A stretch of 64,000 bases of DNA from Xanthomonas floridensis (GCF_001642575.1 NZ_LXNG01000034.1:1-64000); one strand, 5' to 3'; positions 42,869 through 52,038 are shown, counted from the first letter of the stretch. Numbers and translations are program-made. The notes: a model not told the origin generated them from the sequence alone.

Positions 42869-43114
42869 GGCGAACTCCAAAAAGCCGTTGCAGTCACGGC
42901 GACGGCGGTCAGTGTTGGCATCAGAGTGTTAAGCCGATCAATGCGCAGCGTGCGTGCGATGTGCATGTGGCACTACGCCGACGCCGCGTTGATGCCCAGG
43001 TCACGCCTGGATAACTCGTGCGCTCTCACCCTGGCCTGGCGCGCTGTTGTTATCGGCAGCGCATCCACATCCACTTCATCTCAACGCTTCAGGGCGACTA
43101 ATCAGGAGGCAACG

Positions 43115-43744
43115 ATGGGACTTTTCAGAATGGTGACTGCAGGCGCAGTGGGCTACGTCGCTTACAAGGCGTGGCAGCGGCGCCAGGAGCAGGCCGCCCA
43201 GGCGCCACGCACCCAGGCCGTGTTGCAGGATCGCCAGGACGTCGCTGCCCGCGGCACGACCCCACCGCATGGTGATCCATTGCGCAATGCAGATGGTGCA
43301 CCTGCCGGACGCAAGCAGGCGCTCGGTGCCCTGGCAATCTTCAACGAGCAGGAGCGCACCCTGGCTCAGTTGGCAGTGGTCAAGGGCGTGGACGGTCCCC
43401 TGCTGGAATTCGCCCGCAAGATGGACGAGGTGCATAGCGCCGCGTTGACCGACCTCAGCCGCTTTGCGCCTGATCGTACCGGTGCACAGGCCCAGGCTGC
43501 GGCGGCCCGCTCGGAAGGCACGCGCAAACAGCTTGAGCAGTTGCACGGCCAGGCGTTCCAGACCCAGTATCTGCAGGCCAGCATCGCCAGCCACGAGCGT
43601 GCGCTCTCCCAGCTCGATACGCAGCTCAGTAGCGAGCCGGGCTCCAGCGATCTTGGCAAGGAGCTACAGCGTATGCGCGCGACGATTGCCGAGCATCTGG
43701 AACATGCGAAGACCCTGCGCGCGAAGCAGAGCCAGCCGCACTAA
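43115..43744 (+). CDS. DUF4142 domain protein
   Basis: A 209-residue protein with an N-terminal helix (MVTAGAVGYVAYKAW), a linker and a DUF4142 ferritin-like helical domain (ALAIFNEQERTLAQLAVVKG, LLEFARKMDEVHSAALTDLS, YLQASIASHERALSQLDTQL). The family is common among envelope stress genes in soil and plant bacteria. A perfect AGGAGG lies six bases before the ATG, so expression is likely to be strong. It is divergent from the dehydrogenase and followed by a long hairpin. Confidence 0.85.
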   Translation: MGLFRMVTAGAVGYVAYKAWQRRQEQAAQAPRTQAVLQDRQDVAARGTTPPHGDPLRNADGAPAGRKQALGALAIFNEQERTLAQLAVVKGVDGPLLEFARKMDEVHSAALTDLSRFAPDRTGAQAQAAAARSEGTRKQLEQLHGQAFQTQYLQASIASHERALSQLDTQLSSEPGSSDLGKELQRMRATIAEHLEHAKTLRAKQSQPH

Positions 43745-43753
43745 GTTGTTCCA

Positions 43754-43786
43754 GCACGGCGTGTCACTTGCGATGACACGCCGTGC
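43754..43786 (+). terminator. Perfect 13-bp hairpin after the DUF4142 gene
   Basis: GCACGGCGTGTCA at 43754-43766 pairs with TGACACGCCGTGC at 43774-43786 around a seven-base loop, nine bases beyond the stop. There is no uridine run after it, so it may need help to terminate or act as a stabiliser. Confidence 0.6.
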
Positions 43787-44540
43787 AGTGCCCGGGTATC
43801 AGGTCGATGATCGGATGGTGTGAACGGCATGACGCCTACGCCTCCAGCTGGGGTGCGCGGATACGCTCTCATCCGTTCCATTAGGTTTGCCAGGTGTGCG
43901 ACACCAGAGGTCGAGACGGATGGAAATGCAGGCGGCGAATGACGCCCGCGCGCCATGACTCAGCTCGTGGACCGCCTGCCGAAAAGGCAGTTGATCGTTG
44001 TGCCAGGCGACTGGGAGCATTCGAACTCGGTAGGTGGATGGTCGTATGAAGCACACAGCACCGGCTCCCTGCCTTTCCATTGCCAATGTGATCCTGAGAG
44101 TGCGATTTAAATTTTAGAAGTACGGTGTTGGTCGATTTTTTGGGGGGGGGCATCCCTCCCTACAGATGTCTTGCGTATCGCATGGCTCGCACTTGGACAT
44201 GTGCAATGCACGGTGGTCACATTGAAGGCGCGGTGCTTTAAGTGACCAGTGATGTCATCAACACCGGCGCGACGCAATGGAGTGCTTGAGCGGATCTTGA
44301 TCAGCAATCAGGTCAATCGATTAGCAAAGTGAGTCGCCCGTTGTCTCCAGGAGAGCGTTCGGCTACGTCAAGCTTTTTTGTGAGCACGTTAGGCGCCTCT
44401 ACTCCCAACGTCGCTTGCGGCTCATTCCCGGAAGCAAACCCGCGGGGCACCACCTAAAATCTCCGACGGCCGCCTGCTGGTACCCGTGCCGACGGGCTTC
44501 GCGTTTCCTTTCCTGTCGTGTTGGCTGACCCTCGCTAGAA
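43787..44540. other. Long noncoding stretch with a T6-G9 tract
   Basis: About 750 bp lack any supportable gene. The middle (44100-44150) is AT-richer than its surroundings and contains T6 followed by G9 at 44136-44150, then CATCCCTCCC, which is unusual. The right part (44340-44540) has several short hairpins. It may be a mobile-element scar, a degraded gene or an RNA locus; I cannot decide. Confidence 0.4.
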
Positions 44541-44577
44541 ACGCAAAAGCCCACTCCGCTTGCACGGCGAAGAGGGC
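44541..44577 (-). terminator. Rho-independent terminator of the SDR gene
   Basis: On the minus strand GCCCTCTTCGC and GCGGAGTGGGC form an 11-position stem with one mismatch and one G-U pair around CGTGCAA, followed by TTTTGCGTTT. On the plus strand this is 44549-44559 and 44567-44577. It lies 30 bp past the stop of the SDR gene. Confidence 0.8.
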
Positions 44578-44607
44578 CGCGGTAACGCGTTCTACGCCTG
44601 ACGCCGG

Positions 44608-45474
44608 CTACAAGGTCACTGCACCCCCGGAAATCGTCAGCAAGGTCCCGGAGGTGTAGCTTGCTGTATCGGCTGCCAGCATGACATACGCCGACGCCAG
44701 TTCTACAGGTTGTCCCGGTCGGCCCATGGGCGTCTGCTCACCAAAACTCTGTACCGACTCCTCGTCCATGCCGGCCGGGATGAAGGGTGTCCAGATCGGC
44801 CCCGGGAGTACTGCGTTGACACGAATCTGCTTCTCGGCGAGTACGCCCGCCAGGCCAATGGTGAGATTGGCCAGCGCTCCCTTGCTGGCGGCATAAGGCA
44901 GGATATTGGGCGTAGGTTTCTTGGACTGCACCGAGGCGGTATTGATGATGGAGCCACCAACGGGCATCAGCGGGACGGACAAGCGCACCAGGTTGAAGGC
45001 GGCATGGATATTGGTCTCGAATGTCTTGCGCCATTCGTCCATGGTGATGTCTTCGAAGCGTTGGTAATACGCTTGGTAAGCCGCGTTGTTGACCAGAATA
45101 TCGAGGCCGCCAAAGGCATCCCGCACCTGTTCGACCAGCGCCTGGGCCTGGCGCTCGTCGCTGATGTCGCACGCTACTAGTAACGCTTTCACACCGGCCT
45201 TTTCGATGAGTGAGCCGATCTTTGCGGCGTCTTCTTGCTCGTCCGGCAGGAAGGCGATCGCCACGTCTGCACCTTCGCGCGCGTAGGCAATTGCCACCGC
45301 GGCACCAATGCCGCTATCGCCACCGGTAATCAGCGCACGCTTGCCCTGTAGCTGACCATGGCCGACATAACTGTCTTCGCCATGGTCCGGGCGTGGGTCC
45401 ATGCGGTCGGTGCGGCCAGGGAAGGCTTGCTGCTGCGGCTTGAAGGGCGGCTGCGGATAGGTGGGTACGGACAT
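44608..45474 (-). CDS. YghA-like short-chain dehydrogenase/reductase
   Basis: A 288-residue classical SDR with an N-terminal 45-residue proline-rich extension (PQPPFKPQQQAFPG) typical of the YghA group. Motifs present are ITGGDSGIGAAVA (NADP site), NNAAY, a serine in the INTASVQSKK strand, and YAASKGALANL with catalytic Tyr and Lys. Such enzymes are induced in stationary phase or oxidative stress. It is followed by a terminator. Confidence 0.9.
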   Translation of the reverse strand: MSVPTYPQPPFKPQQQAFPGRTDRMDPRPDHGEDSYVGHGQLQGKRALITGGDSGIGAAVAIAYAREGADVAIAFLPDEQEDAAKIGSLIEKAGVKALLVACDISDERQAQALVEQVRDAFGGLDILVNNAAYQAYYQRFEDITMDEWRKTFETNIHAAFNLVRLSVPLMPVGGSIINTASVQSKKPTPNILPYAASKGALANLTIGLAGVLAEKQIRVNAVLPGPIWTPFIPAGMDEESVQSFGEQTPMGRPGQPVELASAYVMLAADTASYTSGTLLTISGGAVTL

Positions 45475-45690
45475 GGTCGTCTCCTGATGTCGAGGCACGT
45501 GGATGACGCCGAGTGTGGTTGGGCAAACGTAAACGCGCGGGATAGGCAATGTCGTCGCCATGTGTGCTTGCACGTGGCTCCAGGGCGTACGTTCTCAGCG
45601 GATTTCCGCATAGCGTGCAGGGGTTGTCCGCATTTCATGCACCACGTGCGCCAACGCTCGATACTGCCCCCCTTGTCCGGAGGGATTGCC

Positions 45691-46332
45691 ATGTTCTTAC
45701 GTCGCAATGGGCTGTCGCTGTGCCTGCTCGCGCTGACCCTGGTGTTCGTCGGGGCGCAGATCTACGCGGGGGTGCATGCCTACAACCAGGAGCTTGCAGA
45801 GCAGGGTTTGCCGGCGTTGCAGTTGGCCGCCTACCTGCAGAGCCCGCATTTCATGTCGGCGTTGTTCGAAAACTGGGAAAGCGAATTCCTGCAAATGGGC
45901 ATGTACGTGCTGCTGACCGTCAAACTGCGGCAGGTGGGCTCGGCGGAGTCGGGTCCGCTGGATCCCGCGCAGGAGCGCGAGCGGATCGACCCGGGCAAGG
46001 CGCCCTGGCCAGTACGTGCCGGCGGCTGGTGGTTGCGACTCTACGAACACTCGCTGGCGATCGCCTTCGGGGTGTTGTTCCTGATGAGCTTTTTGCTGCA
46101 CCTGATCGGAAGTTGGCGCCTGGAGCTGTTGGAGCGCGCGCAAAAGGGCTTGCCTCCGATCAGCGTGCTCGACCACCTCGCCAACGCCAGTTTCTGGTTC
46201 GAGTCGATGCAGAACTGGCAGAGCGAGTTCCTGGCTGTGTTCGCGCTGGTTGTGCTGACCATCTGGCTGCGTCAGAAGGGCTCACCGCAGTCCAAGCCGG
46301 TGCAGGCGCCGCATTCGCAGACTGGCGGCTGA
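45691..46332 (+). CDS. DUF6766-like membrane protein
   Basis: A 213-residue protein with four helices: LSLCLLALTLVFVGAQIYAG, the hydrophobic LQMGMYVLLTVKL region, LAIAFGVLFLMSFLLHLIG and EFLAVFALVVLTIWL. Two similar halves each carry a motif ending in ENWESEFLQ or QNWQSEFLA, showing internal duplication. It matches the DUF6766-type proteins often found with stress genes. GGAGGG precedes ATG 45691. Confidence 0.75.
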   Translation: MFLRRNGLSLCLLALTLVFVGAQIYAGVHAYNQELAEQGLPALQLAAYLQSPHFMSALFENWESEFLQMGMYVLLTVKLRQVGSAESGPLDPAQERERIDPGKAPWPVRAGGWWLRLYEHSLAIAFGVLFLMSFLLHLIGSWRLELLERAQKGLPPISVLDHLANASFWFESMQNWQSEFLAVFALVVLTIWLRQKGSPQSKPVQAPHSQTGG

Positions 46333-46433
46333 GCGATCTCCAGGTGCGGCGTTCACGCCATCGCGCGGCATCGTTCACTGCCGTGCAATACGCGCCGGCC
46401 TAGGGTGGGACACCAACAACGCAGGAGAGCGAG

Positions 46434-46619
46434 ATGGGACGCGAACCGAAGAAGCCGTGGGGTCCCGAATCGGACCAGCAAAAGCCGTTTACGCCCCAGG
46501 AACAGCGCAACGAGCGCGCGGACTGGAAGGTGCACGACATGCCCGATGAAGACCGCGACATCAATCAGGCCGATCCCGAAAATGACTACGAACGGCCAGA
46601 TGGCTCCGAAAAGCGCTGA
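46434..46619 (+). CDS. Small hydrophilic stress-type protein
   Basis: A 61-residue, highly charged protein (MGREPKKPWGPESDQQKPF, QRNERADWKVHDMPDEDRDI, NDYERPDG). GGAGAGCGAG lies before the ATG. Its composition predicts a disordered protein, similar in kind to the short proteins at 14113 and 41259. No function is known to me. Confidence 0.65.
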   Translation: MGREPKKPWGPESDQQKPFTPQEQRNERADWKVHDMPDEDRDINQADPENDYERPDGSEKR

Positions 46620-47004
46620 GTGGGGCCAGATGGGCTTGGAAGTAGTCAACAGGGCAGGTGCGCGGCACGCGCGTGCCTGAGAGCAGGAATGCTCCATCAG
46701 CAGTTCGTAGAGCAGTTGCACTCACCCGATGAGTGCGAGGTGGTGTTGTCAGCCGCCTTATCACAGACGGCTGGCCGAATTTGGCCTGCCTGCATACACG
46801 AGCTTCCTGATAATCGCGGCTCCTGGCTCCTGGCTCCTGGCTCCTGGCATATGGCCAAGCCAAGATCTACGTGTGCGAACGAAACCAAGCGACCAGCCGC
46901 AACTCAGCCGGCGATAGGCCTTTCCCGCGCGGACAAGCCGGTTGAGCGGTCAAGCCGTATCGCGCACCTAAGCGCCCGGCCACCACCCCGGTGACGAGTT
47001 CTAC
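46620..47004. other. Intergenic stretch, holds a heptanucleotide repeat
   Basis: Apart from the GGCTCCT tandem repeat at 46818-46848 I see no gene or terminator. The stretch separates the small stress gene from the end of the cytochrome bd operon. Confidence 0.45.
46818..46848. repeat. GGCTCCT heptanucleotide repeat, four copies
   Basis: Four unbroken GGCTCCT units occupy 46818-46845 and are followed by GGC, the start of a fifth. It lies in noncoding DNA, and the copy number may vary among strains by slippage. Confidence 0.85.
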
Positions 47005-48027
47005 TCAGTGATGATGGTGATACCCAACATCGGCGGCAATCTTGCCGCGGAACACGCGATACGACCAGACCGTGTAGCCAAGCACCAGCGGCAACAACAC
47101 GATCAGCCCCACCATTGGGAAGATCTGCGATGAAGGCGGTGAGGCGGCCTGCCAGATCGTGAAGCTCGGTGGCACCAGATACGGCCACATGCCCAGCACC
47201 AGCCCGATAAAGCCCAGGACGAAGATCGCCAACGTCAACAGGAAGGGTGAGGCATCGCTGCGCGAGCTGTCGCTGCTGCGCCACAGCGCCAACGCCACCG
47301 CGGAAGTGACCAGCGGTATCGGCGACAGCCACCAGAAGTTGCCGTGTTCGAACCAGCGCGCCATCACATGCGAGCTCAGGAACGGCAGCCAGGCGCTGAC
47401 CAGGACAACAAAGGTGATCACCACGCCGACCAGCGGCTTGGTCAGCTGCCGCGCAAGCGCATGGGTCCGGCCCTCGGTCTTGAGAATCAGCCAGGTGCTG
47501 CCGAGCAACGCATAGCCGAACACCAGCGCCGCACCGGTGAGGATGGTGAACGGGCTGAACCAGCCGAACACGCCGCCGGTGTAGCGACCATGTTCCAGCG
47601 GCATCCCTTCCACCAGCGCGCCCAGGATGATGCCTTGCGCGAATGCGGTCAGGATCGATCCGCCAATGAACGAAAGCGTCCACAGCCGCCGCGATCGATG
47701 CGCCTTGAAGCGGAATTCGAACGCCACGCCGCGAAACACCAGCGCCATCACCATGAGTAGCACCGGCAGATACAGCCCCGACAGGATCACCGCATACGCC
47801 GTCGGGAAGGCGGCGAACAGGCCGGCGCCGCCGAGCACCAGCCAGGTCTCGTTGCCGTCCCAGATCGGCGCGGCCGTGTTCATCATCAGGTCCACTTCCT
47901 GCTCGTCGCGGGCGAACGGCGCCAGCATGCCCAGCCCGAGCACAAAGCCATCCAGGACCACGTACATCAGCACGCCGAAGCCGATCACCCCGAACCACAC
48001 CACCGGCAACCAGTAGCTCAGGTCCAT
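47005..48027 (-). CDS. cydB: Cytochrome bd ubiquinol oxidase subunit II
   Basis: A 340-residue polytopic protein beginning MDLSYWLPVVWFGVIGFGVL and carrying the family segment MYVVLDGFVLGLGMLAPF and PIWDGNETWLVLGGAGLFAAFP. With subunit I it forms the quinol oxidase that reduces oxygen at high affinity. Its start overlaps the cydA stop by about ten bases. The C-terminus ends with a run of histidines (GYHHHH), an unusual natural tail. Confidence 0.93.
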   Translation of the reverse strand: MDLSYWLPVVWFGVIGFGVLMYVVLDGFVLGLGMLAPFARDEQEVDLMMNTAAPIWDGNETWLVLGGAGLFAAFPTAYAVILSGLYLPVLLMVMALVFRGVAFEFRFKAHRSRRLWTLSFIGGSILTAFAQGIILGALVEGMPLEHGRYTGGVFGWFSPFTILTGAALVFGYALLGSTWLILKTEGRTHALARQLTKPLVGVVITFVVLVSAWLPFLSSHVMARWFEHGNFWWLSPIPLVTSAVALALWRSSDSSRSDASPFLLTLAIFVLGFIGLVLGMWPYLVPPSFTIWQAASPPSSQIFPMVGLIVLLPLVLGYTVWSYRVFRGKIAADVGYHHHH

Positions 48028-49427
48028 GGTGTGTTCTCCTGTTCCAGGGATGCATCTGCGGCCGACAACGGGCGTGCCGGCGTATGTTCGCCACCGGCCA
48101 CGTCCGGGCCATCGCGGCTGGCTTGCGGTCCGCTGCGCACCAGCTTGGTCAGATACCAGATGCCGAAACCGAACACGAAGGCGTAGCCCAGCAGATACAC
48201 CAGCAGGGACACCGCAACGGTCACCGTCGATTGCGGGCCCACCGCATCGGCGGTGCGCAGCAATCCGTAGATCACCCACGGCTGGCGGCCGATCTCGGTG
48301 ACGAACCAGCCGGCGACCAGGGCAATGAAACCGGCCGGCAGCATGGCATTCCAGGCCAGTATCAGGGCCGGCGCATGCAGTCGTCCACGCCACCACGCCA
48401 GGGCAGACAGCCAGGCCAGCAGCAACATCGCCATGCCCAGGCCGACCATGATGCGGAATGCGAAGAAGACCGGTGCCACTGGCGGCCGCCGATCGCGCGG
48501 CACCGAGGTCAACGGCGTGATGTCGCCGTCGGTGCTGTGGGTCAGGATCAGGCTGCCCAGACGCGGGATCGCCACTTCGTAGTCGTTGCGCTCGGCCTCG
48601 GCATTGGGCAGTGCAAAGACCACCAGCGGCACGCCGGCATCGGCAGTGGCGCGATGCCAGTGCGCTTCCATCGCTGCCACCTTGAGCGGTTGATGTTCGA
48701 GCGTGTTCAAGCCGTGCTGGTCACCCGCCAGGATCTGGATCGGCAACACGATGGCTGCAAAGGCCACCGCCAGCCGCAACATGCGTGCAGCCGCATCCAC
48801 ATGCACGCCCTTGCGCAGGTAATAGGCGCCCACACCGCCGATCACGAAGCAGGTGGTGATGAACGAACCCAGCGCCATATGGACCAGGCGATACGGAAAC
48901 GAGGGGTTGAAGATGATCTGTGCCCAGCTCACCGGCTGCACGATCCCGTTGACCATGGCGTAGCCCTGCGGCGTATGCAGCCAGCTATTGGACGACAGGA
49001 TCCAGAACGTGGAGACCAGCGTACCGATCGCCACCATGCAGGTGGCAAAGAAATGCAGCCGTTCCGAGACGCGGCCCCAACCGAACAACATCACCCCCAG
49101 GAAGCTGGCCTCCAGAAAGAACGCAGTGAGCACCTCATAGCTCAGCAGCGGCCCGATCACGCTGCCGGCGATGCGGCTGAGCTCCGGCCAGTTCGCGCCG
49201 AACTGGAAGGCCATCACGATGCCGCTGACCACCCCCATGCCAAAGGAGGCGGCAAAGATCCGCAGCCAGAAAAAATACAGCCGCTTCCAGGCCTCATCAT
49301 GCGTGCGCAGCCACCGCCATTCCAGAAAGCCCAGGAAGTTCGCCAGCCCGATGGTAAAGGCGGGGAACAGCACGTGAAACGAAATGACAAAGGCGAACTG
49401 GATACGGGACAGCAGCAGCGCTTCCAC
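48018..49427 (-). CDS. cydA: Cytochrome bd ubiquinol oxidase subunit I, short Q-loop type
   Basis: A 469-residue membrane protein beginning MEALLLSRIQFAFVISFHVL (with the heme b ligand histidine) and containing LAGDQHGLNTLEHQPLKVAAMEAHW and the terminal motif GWFVTEIGRQPW. The quinol-binding loop is short, as in the cyanide-insensitive (CioA) group. It precedes cydB; no CydX or CydCD gene lies in the window. Confidence 0.93.
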   Translation of the reverse strand: MEALLLSRIQFAFVISFHVLFPAFTIGLANFLGFLEWRWLRTHDEAWKRLYFFWLRIFAASFGMGVVSGIVMAFQFGANWPELSRIAGSVIGPLLSYEVLTAFFLEASFLGVMLFGWGRVSERLHFFATCMVAIGTLVSTFWILSSNSWLHTPQGYAMVNGIVQPVSWAQIIFNPSFPYRLVHMALGSFITTCFVIGGVGAYYLRKGVHVDAAARMLRLAVAFAAIVLPIQILAGDQHGLNTLEHQPLKVAAMEAHWHRATADAGVPLVVFALPNAEAERNDYEVAIPRLGSLILTHSTDGDITPLTSVPRDRRPPVAPVFFAFRIMVGLGMAMLLLAWLSALAWWRGRLHAPALILAWNAMLPAGFIALVAGWFVTEIGRQPWVIYGLLRTADAVGPQSTVTVAVSLLVYLLGYAFVFGFGIWYLTKLVRSGPQASRDGPDVAGGEHTPARPLSAADASLEQENTPWT

Positions 49428-49716
49428 GTGGATCTCCCAGGACTGAATGCGCGTGAGCGCAGTGACGGTGGCGGCGGCGGGCTACATCGGTGCCGCTACA
49501 GCAGGGCGGTGCTGGCAGTACCAAACATTGACTCGCGTGCGTTTGATCGTGAGCGGTGCCGAACGCTGACCCAGGTTGGCAGCTTCAAGCGTGCGCGCAT
49601 GCAGCGCAGAAAGGCGTGACCCAATGCACCGGCCGACACTGCGGAGCGCTTACGGCTGGAACGGGCGCACGCCAGTTTCAGACGTGCGCTGCATCAGCAT
49701 TTCGCCGCACGCCGGA

Positions 49717-49998
49717 CTATGGGGTGCGCAGATGCTGCAGGCACCGGGGAGCCAGCCAGTCGGCAAGCTGTGCATGCATCGACCCGGGAGTCAGGCACAG
49801 CGACTGACGCACGGCCCTGATGGCGTCATGCTCACTCAGCTGCGGGTGCGCGTTATAGGCCTCGCAGACGGCGCGTACCGTTCCTTCCGGAATACCGTCG
49901 AACGGGTGATAGCCAAGCTGTCCACGTCGGTGCTGCTGGCGCCAGTAGTCCAGCTCATCCTGGATATCGGCCTGGCGAGGGATGGTCACTGCTTGCAT
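49717..49998 (-). CDS. Small hypothetical protein
   Basis: A 93-residue protein (MQAVTIPRQADIQDELDYWR, QLGYHPFDGIPEGTVRAVCE, PQLSEHDAIRAVRQSLCLTP). The composition and codon use are gene-like. No family is recognised. It lies upstream of cydA in the same direction with a 289-bp gap, so it is probably independent. Confidence 0.55.
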   Translation of the reverse strand: MQAVTIPRQADIQDELDYWRQQHRRGQLGYHPFDGIPEGTVRAVCEAYNAHPQLSEHDAIRAVRQSLCLTPGSMHAQLADWLAPRCLQHLRTP

Positions 49999-50518
49999 AA
50001 GGCACCGAACGGTCGCTTTTTTGAGGAGTGTTGACCCAGCGAAAGAACGATGCCGTGAGTGCGATGTGCACGCGCTCTACACATCTGGTGCGTAGGGTAG
50101 TGACGGAGCGCCTGCATCGCGTTGCCCAACCGCAGCGCGCGCCTGGCTCGATCCTCCGGGCCACGTGCAGCCTGGCTGCGATGCAGCAGCAAAGCGACCT
50201 GATCCGTTGATCGGGTCGCGACCGGAGTTAACGGAAACGACCAGGCGAGTCACGCAAAACCTTGCACTGCGTGGCGTTTCGACAGTCCCGATGCGGCTGC
50301 CGACCCCGACCATGACGCTTGGCACTGGCAAATTACCGGCCGGCCGTGCGTACTGCGAGCACACCTCACACGGCGAGCTCGACTAGGGGGAAGAGCGCCG
50401 TCCAATCATCGCCACGATGGTTGCGCATCCATTCTCGTGGTGACAGGCAGGCGCGCCTTCGCGCGGCCGTCACAATTCTCAACTGAACATGTACTAGTCA
50501 TTGCGGACAGAAGCGCTC
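49999..50518. other. Intergenic stretch upstream of the sigma-54 response regulator
   Basis: A 520-bp stretch with only short frames. A TGGCAC at 50321-50326 recalls the -24 half of a sigma-54 promoter, but no matching -12 half follows, so I do not call a promoter. Confidence 0.4.
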
Positions 50519-51799
50519 ATGGACCGTCTTTCCTGCGCCATCATCGACGACGACGTGGAGTTTTGCGATCAGGTGGTGGAGCTCGCCACCGATAGCGGAT
50601 TCCGCGCCAAGGGGATCCACACCCTGGGCGAGGCCAGCCGTTGGCTGGACAGCAATTTCCCGGACCTGCTGGTGGTGGACGTCGGCCTGCCCGACGGCAG
50701 CGGCTTCGACCTGATCGAACGGCTGGACCCGGACCACACCCCGCAGATCGTGGTGGTCTCGGGCGACTACGCCTATGAGACCCAGGGGCGCGCGCAACAG
50801 TTTGGCGTCAGCGAGTTCCTGACCAAGCCTTTTGCGCCGGAAAGACTGGAGCGCGTGCTCGGCGGCCTGCGCGAGGCGCAGCAGGGCAACCTGGGCATCA
50901 TCGGCAATAGCGACAGCATCGCGATCCTGCGCAAGGACATCGTGCGCGTGGCGCCGACCGATCTGAATGTCCTGGTGACCGGTGAGACCGGTACCGGCAA
51001 GGACCTGGTGGCGCGTGCCATCCACCGGGTGTCCGGCCGTCGCGGTCGCTTCGTGCCGGTCAACTGCGGTGCAATTCCGGAAGAGTTGCTGGCCAGCCAG
51101 CTGTTCGGCCATGAGCGTGGCAGCTTCACCGGCGCCGATCGTCGGCATGCCGGATTTCTGGAGCAGGCAGCCGGTGGCACCTTGTTCCTGGACGAAATCG
51201 GTGAGATGCCCAAGCGCCTGCAGGTCTACCTGCTGCGTGCGATCGAATCGCGCAGCTTCATGCGGGTGGGTGGCAACGAAGAGATTCCACTGGACGCGCG
51301 CGTCGTTGCGGCTACCCATCAGCATGTGCAGCGCGAGCAGGCGGTGCTGCGCGAGGACCTGTTCTACCGACTCAACGAGTATCCGATCCAGGTGCCACCG
51401 CTGCGCGAGCGCCGCGGCGACGCGCGCGTGCTGGGTCTGCGCGCCATCGACGAACTCAACGTCAAGTACGGCAAGCGCAAGCTGCCGACCAAATCGCTGC
51501 TGCGCTACCTGGCCTATCACGCCTGGCCGGGCAACGTGCGCGAGCTACGCTCGTTCATCCATTATCTGTATCTGCGATCGGATGGCGATCTGCTGAGCGC
51601 GCCGGACGTGGAGCAGACCGTGCCGCAGGCCGCCGAAGACGGGTTGCTGATTCCGGCTGGCTGGACCATGCGCCAGGCCGAGGACGCCATGATCGAATCG
51701 GCACTGGCACGCACGCGCTTCAACAAGAAGGCGGCTGCCCGCGAGTTGGGCATCAGCGTGCGTACGCTGCATAACCGGCTCAGCGACAAGGACGCATAG
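50519..51799 (+). CDS. Sigma-54-dependent NtrC-family response regulator
   Basis: A 426-residue protein: receiver domain with the acidic pair DDD near the N-terminus, phosphorylation site D54 (LVVDVGLPDG) and the conserved lysine in LTKPF; AAA+ domain with Walker A GETGTGKD, the loop GSFTGAD and Walker B LFLDEIGEM; Fis-type helix-turn-helix (FNKKAAARELGISVRTLHNR). The GAFTGA loop that touches sigma-54 reads GSFTGA here, a tolerated variant. ATG 50519 is preferred over an upstream start. The next gene overlaps its stop, and no histidine kinase with an ATPase domain lies beside it. Confidence 0.92.
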   Translation: MDRLSCAIIDDDVEFCDQVVELATDSGFRAKGIHTLGEASRWLDSNFPDLLVVDVGLPDGSGFDLIERLDPDHTPQIVVVSGDYAYETQGRAQQFGVSEFLTKPFAPERLERVLGGLREAQQGNLGIIGNSDSIAILRKDIVRVAPTDLNVLVTGETGTGKDLVARAIHRVSGRRGRFVPVNCGAIPEELLASQLFGHERGSFTGADRRHAGFLEQAAGGTLFLDEIGEMPKRLQVYLLRAIESRSFMRVGGNEEIPLDARVVAATHQHVQREQAVLREDLFYRLNEYPIQVPPLRERRGDARVLGLRAIDELNVKYGKRKLPTKSLLRYLAYHAWPGNVRELRSFIHYLYLRSDGDLLSAPDVEQTVPQAAEDGLLIPAGWTMRQAEDAMIESALARTRFNKKAAARELGISVRTLHNRLSDKDA

Positions 51800-52038
51800 T
51801 GTCCGACGCACCGCTTGAACGACGCGAACTGCTGCATCAGCTGCGCAACCGGCTCAACGTGATGGGCTTTGCGCTGTATGCATTGCGCAGCGACAGCTCC
51901 AAGCCGATGGAGACGCTGCGCAGTGCGCATCAATCGGCCACCGCTCTGCTCAACCAGTTGGGTGAGCAAGAGCGTGCCGCAGAGCGAGGCCAGGACGCGC
52001 CGACAGATGCCGCATCCAGGGACACTGTCGGCAACTGA
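51799..52038 (+). CDS. Tiny H-box-like protein, coupled to the response regulator
   Basis: A 79-residue protein begins MSDAPLERRELLHQLRNRLN and continues VMGFALYALRSDSS, a helical segment that looks like the dimerisation/phosphoacceptor (HisKA) helix of a sensor kinase, with H13 in the H-box position. No ATPase domain follows. The GTG start overlaps the regulator stop by one base (TAGTG), so translation is coupled. It might be a phosphotransfer or inhibitory partner of the regulator, or a remnant of a kinase; this is inference. Confidence 0.6.
   Translation: MSDAPLERRELLHQLRNRLNVMGFALYALRSDSSKPMETLRSAHQSATALLNQLGEQERAAERGQDAPTDAASRDTVGN

Noticed and set aside
44340-44540. Integron attC site or structured RNA
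   Set aside because: Short inverted segments and a CTAAC-like core are present, but no integrase or cassette gene is near and no known RNA family could be matched by eye.
50321-50326. Sigma-54 promoter upstream of the response regulator
   Set aside because: A TGGCAC is present but the -12 element at the required distance is missing.
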